A stretch of DNA of 36,359 nt from NCBI GenBank assembly GCA_003158395.1, contig PMIX01000179.1, forward strand, positions 2,777 through 39,135. The letters are read 5' to 3'. How positions within the stretch are numbered: the stretch's first letter is position 1; every line of letters starts with the position of its first letter. A program made the position numbers and the translations under genes. Positions 26,870 through 34,676 of the stretch are shown here, piece by piece. Under the pieces are notes generated by a model. That model was not told the DNA's origin and searched no databases. It saw only the letters and a list, made by a program, of their open reading frames with translations. Source of the stretch: Myxococcales bacterium. GTDB lineage: Bacteria > Myxococcota_A > Polyangia > Fen-1088.

Positions 26870-28129
26870 CTACAGTTCCGTCGCACTGCGTGCGCGAACC
26901 TCGGGACTGCCGACGATTCGGTACGAACGCACGGTCCTCTCCTCCGCCAGCAGCACCGAGCCGGTTAGTTCGGCGCGATCGCCAAGGGTCGAGGGCACGA
27001 TAGCCACCCCGCGCGGCAGAAGAGCGTGACGCACGACCGACGCGCGCACCTCGCGCAAGAAAGGCTCGCCGGCCTCGATCACCGGACCGCCCAACACGAT
27101 CATCTCCGGGTTGAGGATGTTCAGCAGGAATGAGATCCCACGACCCAGGTGCTCGCTGGCCTGGCCGAGAATACGCTTGGCGACCGCGTCGCCCTGAACC
27201 GCCGCAGCGGCAAGGGCCGCCATGCTAAGCGGGCCCTCCACCTGCTGGAGCCGCGTTGCTTGTTTGCCCCCGATGGCCTCCTCGGCCGCGCGGATGATAG
27301 CCATGGTCGAGGCCACGGTCTCCAGACAGCCGCGCCGCCCACACCCGCACGGGGGTCCATCGTCGCTAACCGGACAGTGACCGATCTCGCCAGAAAAGCC
27401 GCTTTGGCCGTGGAAGAGCCGTCCGTCAACCACGATACCCGCCCCCACGCCGCTGCCCACGTAGAGCCACACGTAGGAACGCACGCCGCGCGCCGCCCCC
27501 ACCCGCCCCTCGGCCACCGCCGAGGCTTGCGTGATGTTGTTGACCACGACCGGCATTCGCAATTCATCCTGCAGGGCGTCCCGCACCGGAACGTCCCTCC
27601 AGTCGAGGTTGGGCGCCAGCACGCACACTCCGGTTTCATGGTCGACCAGGCCAGGCACGGTCGCGCCCGCGGCCGCGACGCGCGCCCAAGGAATCTTGGC
27701 TGCCTGCAATGCCTCGTGGACCATCGACCGCACCACCTTGCTCGCCCGCGCCGCCGCATGACGCAGCGATGGCCGCCCGCGCACCACACGGATGACTCCT
27801 CGGGCATCGGCCACGGCGACCCTGGTCGCGCGCACCCCGAAATGGATGCCCAGGTACGCGGCGGAAGCATCGTTGAATTCGAGCAGCCGCGCTGGACGGC
27901 CCCCACCCGAGAGTGACTCGCCCAGCCCCACCTCGCGCACAGTCCCGTCGGCGATGAACTCGTCGATGATGGTCGAGACGGTGGGCTTGGTCAGCCTCGA
28001 ACGGCGGGCCAGCTCCGTGCGTGAAACCCGTCCCGCCCGTCGGACCAGGTCCAGAATGATAGACCGGTTGACCTCACGGATAGCTTGGTTGTCGCCCTTG
28101 CCCAGCATCGATTCGTGCCGCTTGTGCAT
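26870..28129 (-). CDS. ROK-family transcriptional regulator (NagC/XylR type)
   Basis: This 419-residue regulator has an N-terminal winged helix (about 25-70: AGRVSRTELARRSRLTKPTV, then STIIDEF) and a ROK sugar-kinase-fold domain. The zinc site is intact: GEIGH, then C-x-C-G-x-x-G-C-x-E in CGCGRRGCLE. The phosphate/ATP-type glycine loop is VGSGVGAGIVVDG. The kinase Asp normally found in the D/N-x-D-N segment appears as VVVNNITQASAVAEG, so catalysis is doubtful and a pure sensor-repressor role is favoured. It diverges from the GH44 gene across 153 bp and precedes the Gly-rich lipoprotein, which suggests that it controls both in response to a sugar. Effector unknown. Confidence 0.9.
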   Translation of the reverse strand: MHKRHESMLGKGDNQAIREVNRSIILDLVRRAGRVSRTELARRSRLTKPTVSTIIDEFIADGTVREVGLGESLSGGGRPARLLEFNDASAAYLGIHFGVRATRVAVADARGVIRVVRGRPSLRHAAARASKVVRSMVHEALQAAKIPWARVAAAGATVPGLVDHETGVCVLAPNLDWRDVPVRDALQDELRMPVVVNNITQASAVAEGRVGAARGVRSYVWLYVGSGVGAGIVVDGRLFHGQSGFSGEIGHCPVSDDGPPCGCGRRGCLETVASTMAIIRAAEEAIGGKQATRLQQVEGPLSMAALAAAAVQGDAVAKRILGQASEHLGRGISFLLNILNPEMIVLGGPVIEAGEPFLREVRASVVRHALLPRGVAIVPSTLGDRAELTGSVLLAEERTVRSYRIVGSPEVRARSATEL

Positions 28130-28282
28130 GTTGGATCAGGCAGAGACACGTGGCCAACGACCAAATTCGTTTGTCCACGGCAGAAGAACGTACTATCCGG
28201 TCCCAGGGAAGACAAGACTGTTTGCCCGCGACCATGGTAAAAGCACTTTCCGAAATGGCGGGGAGTCGTTAGGCTTGCCCCG
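28130..28282. promoter_or_regulatory. ROK / GH44 divergent control region with paired GTTTG-CC-CG motifs
   Basis: Two similar 12-mers, GTTTGTCCACGG (28169-28180) and GTTTGCCCGCGA (28220-28231), are in the same orientation, 51 bp apart, about five helical turns. The first sits in an imperfect palindrome around CAAATTCGTTTG (28162-28173). The second abuts the palindrome ACCATGGT (28231-28238). These are candidate operators for the ROK protein. No good -35/-10 pair was found. Confidence 0.35.
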
Positions 28283-30538
28283 ATGTCCATGCAGGCCTTC
28301 TATCGCTGCGCGCTGCTCGGTCTGATGCTCGGCGGATGCATCAAACGAACCGCGCCTCCCCCCTCCTCAAGCGCGTCTGAACCGCCGCAGGCCTCCCGCG
28401 TGCTGGAGGCCGCCAACGCTCGCATCGCCAACGTACCCCGGGTTGACCTCCTCGGGGGACACGAAACGCGGGACTTTGTCCCGCAGGGGGAAGTCCAGAA
28501 GGTCGAACTCAGCCGGGTTTCCGTTCACCAGCAGGCATTCGGCGAGGCCACCCGCCTGCGGGTCAAGGAAGGCTCGGGCCTGGAGTATGCGGTGCAGCTC
28601 CAGGCCGCGACCACCGCGCCGGTTGAGGCTGGTGATGTCTTGCTGGCCACCTTCTACCTGCGCACCGAGCTCCCCAAGGAGGACGGTGTGGGCGAGACGT
28701 CTTTCGTGTTCGAGCTGGGGAAGCCGCCCTACACCAAATCGGTGGAATACCCCGTCCAGGCCCCTGCGGAATGGACCAAGGTGCAGATCCGCTTCCAATC
28801 GACGGCGGCCTATGCAGCTGGTGAAGCGCACATGAATTTCCACCTCGGCTACGATCCAGAAACCATCGACCTCGCTGGCGTCACCGTCGAGAACTTCGGC
28901 AAGCGCATTCCGCTAAGTCAACTGCCCAGCACCCGAACCGCCGACCGCCGCCGGGAGAAGGCCAACGCGGCGCTGGCCGCGGCCCGCGACCAGGCAGCCC
29001 TGGCAGGGCCACCCGTGGAGGGTGGCGAGTTGCGTTTCGAGGTCAAGCCCAGGGTCGTCATTCGGACCATCAGCCCGTACGTGTACGGCATCAACTCGCA
29101 GAAGAATGAAGGCTTCGGCGCCACGGTTCGGCGCATGGGCGGCAATCGCCAAACCGCCTACAACTGGGAGATCAACGCTTCCAACGCAGGAAGCGACTAC
29201 CAGCATTCCAGCGACGAGTGGGCCTGCACGGCCATGGGCTACAAGAACTGCAGCACCCCCGGCGCGCAGTTCCTCGACTTCGTGTCGGACAACCGCGCGG
29301 CGGGAATGGAATCGGTCGTGACCGTCCCTCTGGTCGACTACGTCACCGCGGACAAACATGGGTCAGTGGCCGAGAACGAGAAAGCGCCCAGCCCGCGCTG
29401 GGTGCGCTCTCTTCCCCAAAAACCCGGCCCCTTCAGCCTTTCGCCCGACCTTTCCGACGGGAAGGTCTACCAGGACGAGTTCGTCAACCTGCTGGTGACC
29501 AAGCTGGGCAAGGCGCAGCAGGACGGCGCCCACTTCTACTCACTCGACAACGAACCGGCGCTTTGGCCAGGCACCCATCCGCGTGTCCATCCCGAGAAAA
29601 CCACCTATCGCGAGATGAATAATCGCAGTGAAGCGATTGCGGATGCCATCCTGCGCGTGGATCCGACCGCGTTCGTGCTCGGGGGTGTCATGTACGGCTG
29701 GAGCGAGTTCATGACCCTGGAAGGCGCTCCTGACGCGACCGAATGGAACAAGAAGTACGACACCTATCTGGACTATTTTCTGGCTGCGATGCAGAAGCTA
29801 GAGGCCAAGCACGGAAAGCGCCTGGTCCATGCCCTGGATGTCCATTGGTACCCGGAGGAGCGGGGCACCAAGCGCATCACCGAAAAGGACGTGTCTCCCA
29901 AGACCATCGCCGCGCGTTTGCAGGCGCCGCGCAGTTTTTGGGATCCTGACTACAAGGGCAAGACTGGGATCAGCGCCTCCGGAGGCAAGCCCCTGCGCCT
30001 TATCCCCTGGCTGCTCGAACGCATTGCCGAGCGATACCCGGGCACCAAGCTAGCCATGACGGAATACAACTTCGGGGCGGGCGAACATATTTCGGGCGGA
30101 CTGGCCCAGGTGGATCTGCTTGGGATTTTCGGGCGCGAGGGAATGTACCTGGCCAACTACTGGGGAGACGGCGCCGGGAACACGGTTCTACCGCCCTATA
30201 CCCAGGCCGCCTACCGCCTGTATCGCAACTACGACGGCAAGAATGGTCGTTTCGGCGACACCGCGGTGGCTGCAACCACGGACAATGCCAAGGCCTCCAT
30301 CTACGCGGCTCTGGATTCCAAGAAGTCCCTTTCCATGATCGTCATCAACAAGGAACTACACACGGCTTTCACCGGCAAGATCTACATCGCAGGTGCGGAC
30401 TGCAAGTCGGCGAACGTGTTCGTGCTGGATGGCACAGAGCCGACCCTGCGACCGATGCCCGCGGTCGCGGTCAAGGACGAACAGATCGAGTATCGCTTGC
30501 CGCCGCTCTCCGCGACGCTGTTCGCCTGTAGGCCGTAG
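28283..30538 (+). CDS. GH44-like endo-beta-1,4-glucanase/xyloglucanase lipoprotein
   Basis: This 751-residue surface lipoprotein has lipobox L16-G-G-C19 (LMLGGCIK). Residues about 40-215 form a carbohydrate-binding-like beta-sandwich (CBM4/9 type, with VQIRFQSTAAYAAGEAHMNF). From about 250 the GH44 domain follows: GINSQKNEGFGATVRRMGGN, then YNWEINASNAGSDYQHSSD, the hallmark of the family. The acid/base candidate is E424 in YSLDNEPALWPGTHP; the nucleophile candidate is E594 in MTEYNFGAGEHISGG. A beta-rich end segment completes it. GH44 enzymes cut cellulose, xyloglucan and carboxymethylcellulose internally. It diverges from the ROK regulator and converges with the outer-membrane operon. The ATG at 28283 gives the best signal sequence; the ribosome binding site is weak. 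Confidence 0.92.
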   Translation: MSMQAFYRCALLGLMLGGCIKRTAPPPSSSASEPPQASRVLEAANARIANVPRVDLLGGHETRDFVPQGEVQKVELSRVSVHQQAFGEATRLRVKEGSGLEYAVQLQAATTAPVEAGDVLLATFYLRTELPKEDGVGETSFVFELGKPPYTKSVEYPVQAPAEWTKVQIRFQSTAAYAAGEAHMNFHLGYDPETIDLAGVTVENFGKRIPLSQLPSTRTADRRREKANAALAAARDQAALAGPPVEGGELRFEVKPRVVIRTISPYVYGINSQKNEGFGATVRRMGGNRQTAYNWEINASNAGSDYQHSSDEWACTAMGYKNCSTPGAQFLDFVSDNRAAGMESVVTVPLVDYVTADKHGSVAENEKAPSPRWVRSLPQKPGPFSLSPDLSDGKVYQDEFVNLLVTKLGKAQQDGAHFYSLDNEPALWPGTHPRVHPEKTTYREMNNRSEAIADAILRVDPTAFVLGGVMYGWSEFMTLEGAPDATEWNKKYDTYLDYFLAAMQKLEAKHGKRLVHALDVHWYPEERGTKRITEKDVSPKTIAARLQAPRSFWDPDYKGKTGISASGGKPLRLIPWLLERIAERYPGTKLAMTEYNFGAGEHISGGLAQVDLLGIFGREGMYLANYWGDGAGNTVLPPYTQAAYRLYRNYDGKNGRFGDTAVAATTDNAKASIYAALDSKKSLSMIVINKELHTAFTGKIYIAGADCKSANVFVLDGTEPTLRPMPAVAVKDEQIEYRLPPLSATLFACRP

Positions 30539-30870
30539 CGCCGGTCCCAAATCCATGGGGGCACAGGCATTAGGCGGCGGAATTGCGCCGGAAGAGCTGG
30601 GGTAGACCACCCTCTCCCTCTGGGAGAGGGCTGGGGTGAGGGTACTGCATTTGCACATCGAATCGCGCCGCGGGCGCAATCACAACAATTTGGTGACTTC
30701 AGCGTCCGGCTCACAGGAAGTTCCCAAGTCCCTCTCCCGAAAGGGAGAGGGGTGACCCATCGAACGCTTGTGTCCTCGAATCACGAATTGCCGTTTCATC
30801 CCGCCGTTGATCCGCTTTACGCCTATGCCCCCATGGGGGGCGGGCCAGCGCTATCACGCGACCGTGCGAC
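30539..30870. repeat. Convergent 332-bp gap with two CCCTCTCCC hairpins
   Basis: No gene is seen here. Hairpin 1 is CCCTCTCCC-TCT-GGGAGAGGG (30610-30630), followed by CTGGGGTGAGGG. Hairpin 2 is CCCTCTCCC-GAAA-GGGAGAGGG (30730-30751), with a GNRA-type loop, followed by GTGACCC. Both have perfect 9-bp stems, are in the same orientation and are about 120 bp apart. The first with its tail matches the very common CCCTCTCCC/GGTGAGGG intergenic repeat I recall from proteobacterial genomes. They lie between the GH44 gene and the last gene of the opposing operon and could act as a two-way terminator. Confidence 0.75.
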
Positions 30871-31710
30871 CTACTGGACAAACGAGACGTTGGTAATCGT
30901 CAGGTTGATGCCTGTGCAGCCGGGTTGCCCACCGTCCCCCACCGGCGCGGGGGACTGGAACTGCCACTGCAGCCCCACGACCTCGTTCTGGAGGGCCGTC
31001 GCTACGATCAACTGACCGCCAGTCAGAGTCGAAAAGGGGACCGTGATGGGACCCGAGGTGCTGGTCAGCTTCACGTTCGGGAAGACGTAGCAATTGCTGG
31101 CGCATCCGCCCACTTGATTCGTGCCCGGGGGTTTTTCGTCGAAGGTCTGGACATTGAATATGAGGTCGCAACCCCCGGTGGTTCCGCCCAAGGTGAACTG
31201 CACCCCTGTATAGGCCGAAGCATTCACGCATTCGTCGAACGACAGGCCGCCGCCAGCATAGTCGCCGGCCACCACGCTGCCAGATAGGACCAAGGTGTGA
31301 TTGGTCGAATCGACGCTCGACGCCATTGTGCTTCCGGTCTTGACGCCCCCGTAGCTGAAGATGCCGCCTATCGCGGTGCCCGTTCCAAATTTGTCGGTGA
31401 TTCCGTTCCATTCCGTTGACGAAAAATTCGTAATCTCCGCCGTGGTGGGTGCAACCCCTGGCGGGCACAAGATCCCACTCGAAGTCCCGCTGGCCCCGGC
31501 CGCACCTGTGGTCCCTCCTGTGGCCGTGGAGCCGCCCGCCGGGGTCCCGGTCGTGCCCCCATTCGCAGTCGTTCCGCCATTCGTCGTCGCGCCCCCGCTC
31601 ACCCCCGGCCGTTCCCCACCGGACGATCCGCCGCAGCCTGCCGCGGAAGCGGCCAAGACCAGGATGCTCGAGATGAGATGCCGTCGCACTTTCACAGCCG
31701 TCTTCTCCAT
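30871..31710 (-). CDS. Small Gly-rich lipoprotein with a jelly-roll-like, probably glycan-binding domain
   Basis: The ATG at 31710 follows AAAGGAG at ideal spacing. The 279-residue product has a lipoprotein signal ending ASAAGC26, a Gly/Thr linker (NGGTTANGGTTG) of about 55 residues, and a domain of about 190 residues. That domain reads GITDKFGTGTAIGGIFSYGG, HTLVLSGSVVAGDYAGGGLS and YTGVQFTLGGTTGGCDLIFN, and ends GINLTITNVSFVQ. The alternation of strands and the 'YxGVxF... GG... DL' pattern resemble CIA30/CBM11-like galactose-binding modules common in secreted Myxococcota proteins. There are two Cys pairs (CASNC). It follows the 445-residue lipoprotein by 37 bp, so it is the last gene of the outer-membrane operon. 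Sugar binding is inferred. Confidence 0.75.
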   Translation of the reverse strand: MEKTAVKVRRHLISSILVLAASAAGCGGSSGGERPGVSGGATTNGGTTANGGTTGTPAGGSTATGGTTGAAGASGTSSGILCPPGVAPTTAEITNFSSTEWNGITDKFGTGTAIGGIFSYGGVKTGSTMASSVDSTNHTLVLSGSVVAGDYAGGGLSFDECVNASAYTGVQFTLGGTTGGCDLIFNVQTFDEKPPGTNQVGGCASNCYVFPNVKLTSTSGPITVPFSTLTGGQLIVATALQNEVVGLQWQFQSPAPVGDGGQPGCTGINLTITNVSFVQ

Positions 31711-31747
31711 GAGTTAGCTCCTTTCATTCGCACTCGCCGAACTATGT

Positions 31748-33085
31748 CTAGCGCCGCACCCTATAGAAGCGAAGGTTGTCAATCCAGTAGTCAACCCAGC
31801 CTGCGTCCCAGGTCAGGCGCACCACCGACACCGTTGAAATATCGAAGAATGACCACCGCTTCGCCCATCCCTGCTGGGACATGGTCGTGAAGGGCACCAG
31901 GAAGAGCTGCCATTCGGTGGTCAGATGCAATGGGAACGTCCAGTGGTCCCCGCACCCTTGGTCCGGCTCGGCCGGGGGCGGATCGCTGGCGGGATTGAAG
32001 CAGTAGCTGCTTTGGGTTCCGTTGCGGAAGGCATGCGGGGTACAGGGTCGGCCACCGAATTGCGGATCAGGTCCATTGCCCGGGTAGGCGGGATACACCT
32101 GGTTGCACTGGGTGATGTTGCAACTGTTGGTGGCCTGCACGCCGGCGCCAGAAATGGTTCCGGGGAGGGGATCCGACGCCGGGTCTCCACAGTAGTAGCC
32201 CGAAACGAATCCCGCGCCCGGTGCATCCCAATAATTGCAAGCCTTGCCGTTCACGCAGGCACATTCACGACTCCGCTCACAGTAGCGCGGTTCGTTTGGG
32301 TCTTGGACGTACGTGAGATAGCTGATGTCGTCGTCCGTATATTTGTTGCCGACGAGCACGCGCAAGAGAGGCTGGCTGTCGGGCGCGCGCCGAGCCCACA
32401 CCGCCACGCCGTCCCAATCGCTCAAGTCGAGCGCGGCGTAGCGCACGGGTAACTCGGCACTGTCGGGCTCGCAGAAGGCCGATCGCTCGGACACAGGCAA
32501 GTAGTTGGCCTGGCTATCAAAGCAGAGATTCTTGTCCACTGCGAAGTGCTGCATTGCCACCCCCAGCCCACCGCCCCAGCCGAGAAATGGCGCGCCTATG
32601 ATTGACCCCGCGCCGCCCGATCCGACTTGGACGTGCCCACCTGTGACGTGCAAGACGTAATGACTGGGATTGTTCGGATCATCCGAAGTGCACCGGTTGG
32701 CGGTCGTTGCCACGGGTCCGTATCCGGCTGGGAACTGCAATCCGTTGTCGCCGTTGGCATAGATTTGAGCGGTCGCGTCGGTGTACGAGTACATGAACTC
32801 GCCGATGTACGCCGGATTTCCGTTCGGGTCGTTGCCGGGCTCTTCGAAGTCGGCCAGCATGAAGGGTGCGAACTCCAGCCCAGCCTCGGCAGCCGCGCAG
32901 TTCACCGGCTGCGGCCCTGGATCGGGGCTACAGGATGTCGGCTTGACACAGAATCCCGCCGACGCGTCCGTGGTCTGGCTGCCGGCATTGGGCGTGCATG
33001 CCGCCAGCGCGCAAATCCCGGCCAGCAGCCCGCGCTGCAGCTCGGCTCGATTTGCCTTTTCCCGCGTCACGGTCCTCACCACCAC
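31748..33085 (-). CDS. Cys-rich lipoprotein with CBM11/CIA30-like fold
   Basis: This protein of about 445 residues starts at one of several consecutive GTG codons (33085 is the longest), overlapping the stop of the upstream barrel gene by 10 nt. The signal sequence ends with lipobox L27-A-A-C30. The domain opens APFMLADFEEPGNDPNGNPA and closes WDAGWVDYWIDNLRFYRVRR. That opening 'ADFEE' and closing 'DxWIDNLxF' pattern is typical of CBM11/CIA30-type carbohydrate-binding jelly rolls. In between is a Cys-rich insert with about ten cysteines (ERSRECACVNGKACNYW, CNITQCNQ), probably disulfide-bonded outside the cell. No catalytic residues are recognised. A surface glycan-binding role beside two barrels is likely but inferred. 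Confidence 0.78.
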   Translation of the reverse strand: MVVRTVTREKANRAELQRGLLAGICALAACTPNAGSQTTDASAGFCVKPTSCSPDPGPQPVNCAAAEAGLEFAPFMLADFEEPGNDPNGNPAYIGEFMYSYTDATAQIYANGDNGLQFPAGYGPVATTANRCTSDDPNNPSHYVLHVTGGHVQVGSGGAGSIIGAPFLGWGGGLGVAMQHFAVDKNLCFDSQANYLPVSERSAFCEPDSAELPVRYAALDLSDWDGVAVWARRAPDSQPLLRVLVGNKYTDDDISYLTYVQDPNEPRYCERSRECACVNGKACNYWDAPGAGFVSGYYCGDPASDPLPGTISGAGVQATNSCNITQCNQVYPAYPGNGPDPQFGGRPCTPHAFRNGTQSSYCFNPASDPPPAEPDQGCGDHWTFPLHLTTEWQLFLVPFTTMSQQGWAKRWSFFDISTVSVVRLTWDAGWVDYWIDNLRFYRVRR

Positions 33086-34674
33086 ATGCGCGCGGACAGC
33101 GACACCATGTTGCCGTCAGGAACCACTGAGATATCCTCCACCGGCGGATCGCCCACCCGCACGGTCGTCCAGGTTCCATTAAACCAGTGTGAGTACTGCA
33201 ACACAACCTGGTCGGTGGACTGCCAGCCGGTATGGAAAATGATCCGGGGCGAAATCGCCGAGAAGCTGTAGCGTTTCTCGTCCACGTTTGGGTCCACGCG
33301 ATCGTAGCGCATCGAAGCCGCCAACCAGGAAAGCAGGCTGTAGGTGGCCTCGATGCCAAGCTTACGCTTGGTGATGTTGTCGAACTTGTAACGGCTGGTG
33401 TTGCTGTCGACGGTCTTGTCTGTGCTCGTCACGTGGGTCTGCATGCCGAACAGGCTGACGAACAGATCGGGACCGTCGCCCGAGAAGGGCACCGGATAGC
33501 TGACTAGCCGGCCGATGCTGAGGTCGTACTGGCCGCCCAAGGTCATGAGCGTCCCGGTACCGCCGCTCAGCGGCCCGAGGTAATTGTCCATCAGCCCCTT
33601 GCCGCCAAGGGTGTTGAGCACGCTCACGACCCGGCTCACGGTTCGCGCCTGCAGGGCATCGGTATACGCCGCCGCCAGATACAGGTGGCCAAAGCGCCCC
33701 AAGCTCAGGCGCGCGTCGCCTGCCAGTACGTCGATTCGGCCGTCAGGGGCCAAGGTCCCTGCCCGGTCGTCCTGGCTGAAGGCACGCAAGAAATGTCCCC
33801 CGAGCATGGCCCCCATGCCTCGGCTGGCGTAACCCACGCCCCCATGCACATGGGCCACGAAGGTGCTGCCCGCGCCTGGATCCGCGAAGTTGTTCCACAC
33901 GTCCGGCGTGATGCTGGACCCCGCCGTGTTGGTCTGGCCGTGCAGCCCTTCTTCGAGCGTGAAGGTGAATTTGCGCCACCCTGTCTTGAGGGCCACGTGT
34001 TCGCCCACACCGGTGATGCGCGCGATGAGCGGCGTGCCGTAGCGTCCCTCGTCGTACTCGCCTGTCGTGCCGTAACGGAGGGTGAAGGCGCCCAGCAGCG
34101 CCTGCATGTGAACCCGATCGCTCAAGGGCGGCAGAATGCTGAGAAAGACGTCCGTGATGCCGAGCTGGTCGGCCGGTTCGAGAAAGCTTTCAGACACGTT
34201 GGCCTGCCGGGCCAGGACGCTGACGTTGGCGGTGATGATGCTGTTGCCCTCGGAGAAGTTGAGCTGCACGTAGGTCGTGGGCACCACGCCGGTATGGGAG
34301 AAGGTCTCGAGATCGTCGGGAACCACCGGGGGTGCGTGCAGTACGGTACTGCTCTGCCCGGGCCGGGGATTGGGCCGGCTGCCAATTCCCATGTTCAAGG
34401 GCGCCGCGACGTAGCCATGAAAATCGAAACGCCACTCGCCCTCGCTGAGCGATCGCTGTCCGTACGCCGGGGTCAGGCCGCCGGGCATAGCACCCACTTG
34501 GGGCAAGGTGGGATCGAGGCTGAGCGAAGGGTCGAATCTCAGCCCTTGCGAAGCATCGGGCGAGGCGACGACGGCCCCTTGGCCGTACGCGGGGCCAACC
34601 CGGGCCAGAGTCACGACCGCCGTCGCCGAAATCACGAGCGCCCAAATGGCGCGTCTGTTGAACCTGTCGTCCAT
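33076..34674 (-). CDS. Outer-membrane beta-barrel protein B (paralogue of the upstream gene)
   Basis: The ATG at 34674, two bases after the upstream stop (TAACCATGG), gives 532 residues with a signal peptide (basic MDDRFNRR, a hydrophobic stretch, AYG before QGA). The earlier frame to 34782 lies inside the upstream gene and is rejected. The mature protein alternates polar and hydrophobic residues throughout, is rich in Gly and aromatics, and ends SARMWW with a terminal aromatic as recognised by the BAM machinery. It is clearly paralogous to the next gene: VGAMPGGLTPAYGQ versus VGAAPGGITPGFAA, and RPGQSSTVLHAPP versus APGQSTTVFHVPP. A porin or export/uptake channel is the natural reading; no known porin family or plug domain was recognised. 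Confidence 0.75.
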   Translation of the reverse strand: MDDRFNRRAIWALVISATAVVTLARVGPAYGQGAVVASPDASQGLRFDPSLSLDPTLPQVGAMPGGLTPAYGQRSLSEGEWRFDFHGYVAAPLNMGIGSRPNPRPGQSSTVLHAPPVVPDDLETFSHTGVVPTTYVQLNFSEGNSIITANVSVLARQANVSESFLEPADQLGITDVFLSILPPLSDRVHMQALLGAFTLRYGTTGEYDEGRYGTPLIARITGVGEHVALKTGWRKFTFTLEEGLHGQTNTAGSSITPDVWNNFADPGAGSTFVAHVHGGVGYASRGMGAMLGGHFLRAFSQDDRAGTLAPDGRIDVLAGDARLSLGRFGHLYLAAAYTDALQARTVSRVVSVLNTLGGKGLMDNYLGPLSGGTGTLMTLGGQYDLSIGRLVSYPVPFSGDGPDLFVSLFGMQTHVTSTDKTVDSNTSRYKFDNITKRKLGIEATYSLLSWLAASMRYDRVDPNVDEKRYSFSAISPRIIFHTGWQSTDQVVLQYSHWFNGTWTTVRVGDPPVEDISVVPDGNMVSLSARMWW

Positions 34675-34676
34675 GG

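Noticed and set aside
25765-27003. Plus-strand Pro-rich frame with regular PLPP repeats
   Set aside because: It is the complement of the Gly-rich lipoprotein linker; the minus strand has a signal peptide, lipobox and ribosome binding site, the plus strand has none.
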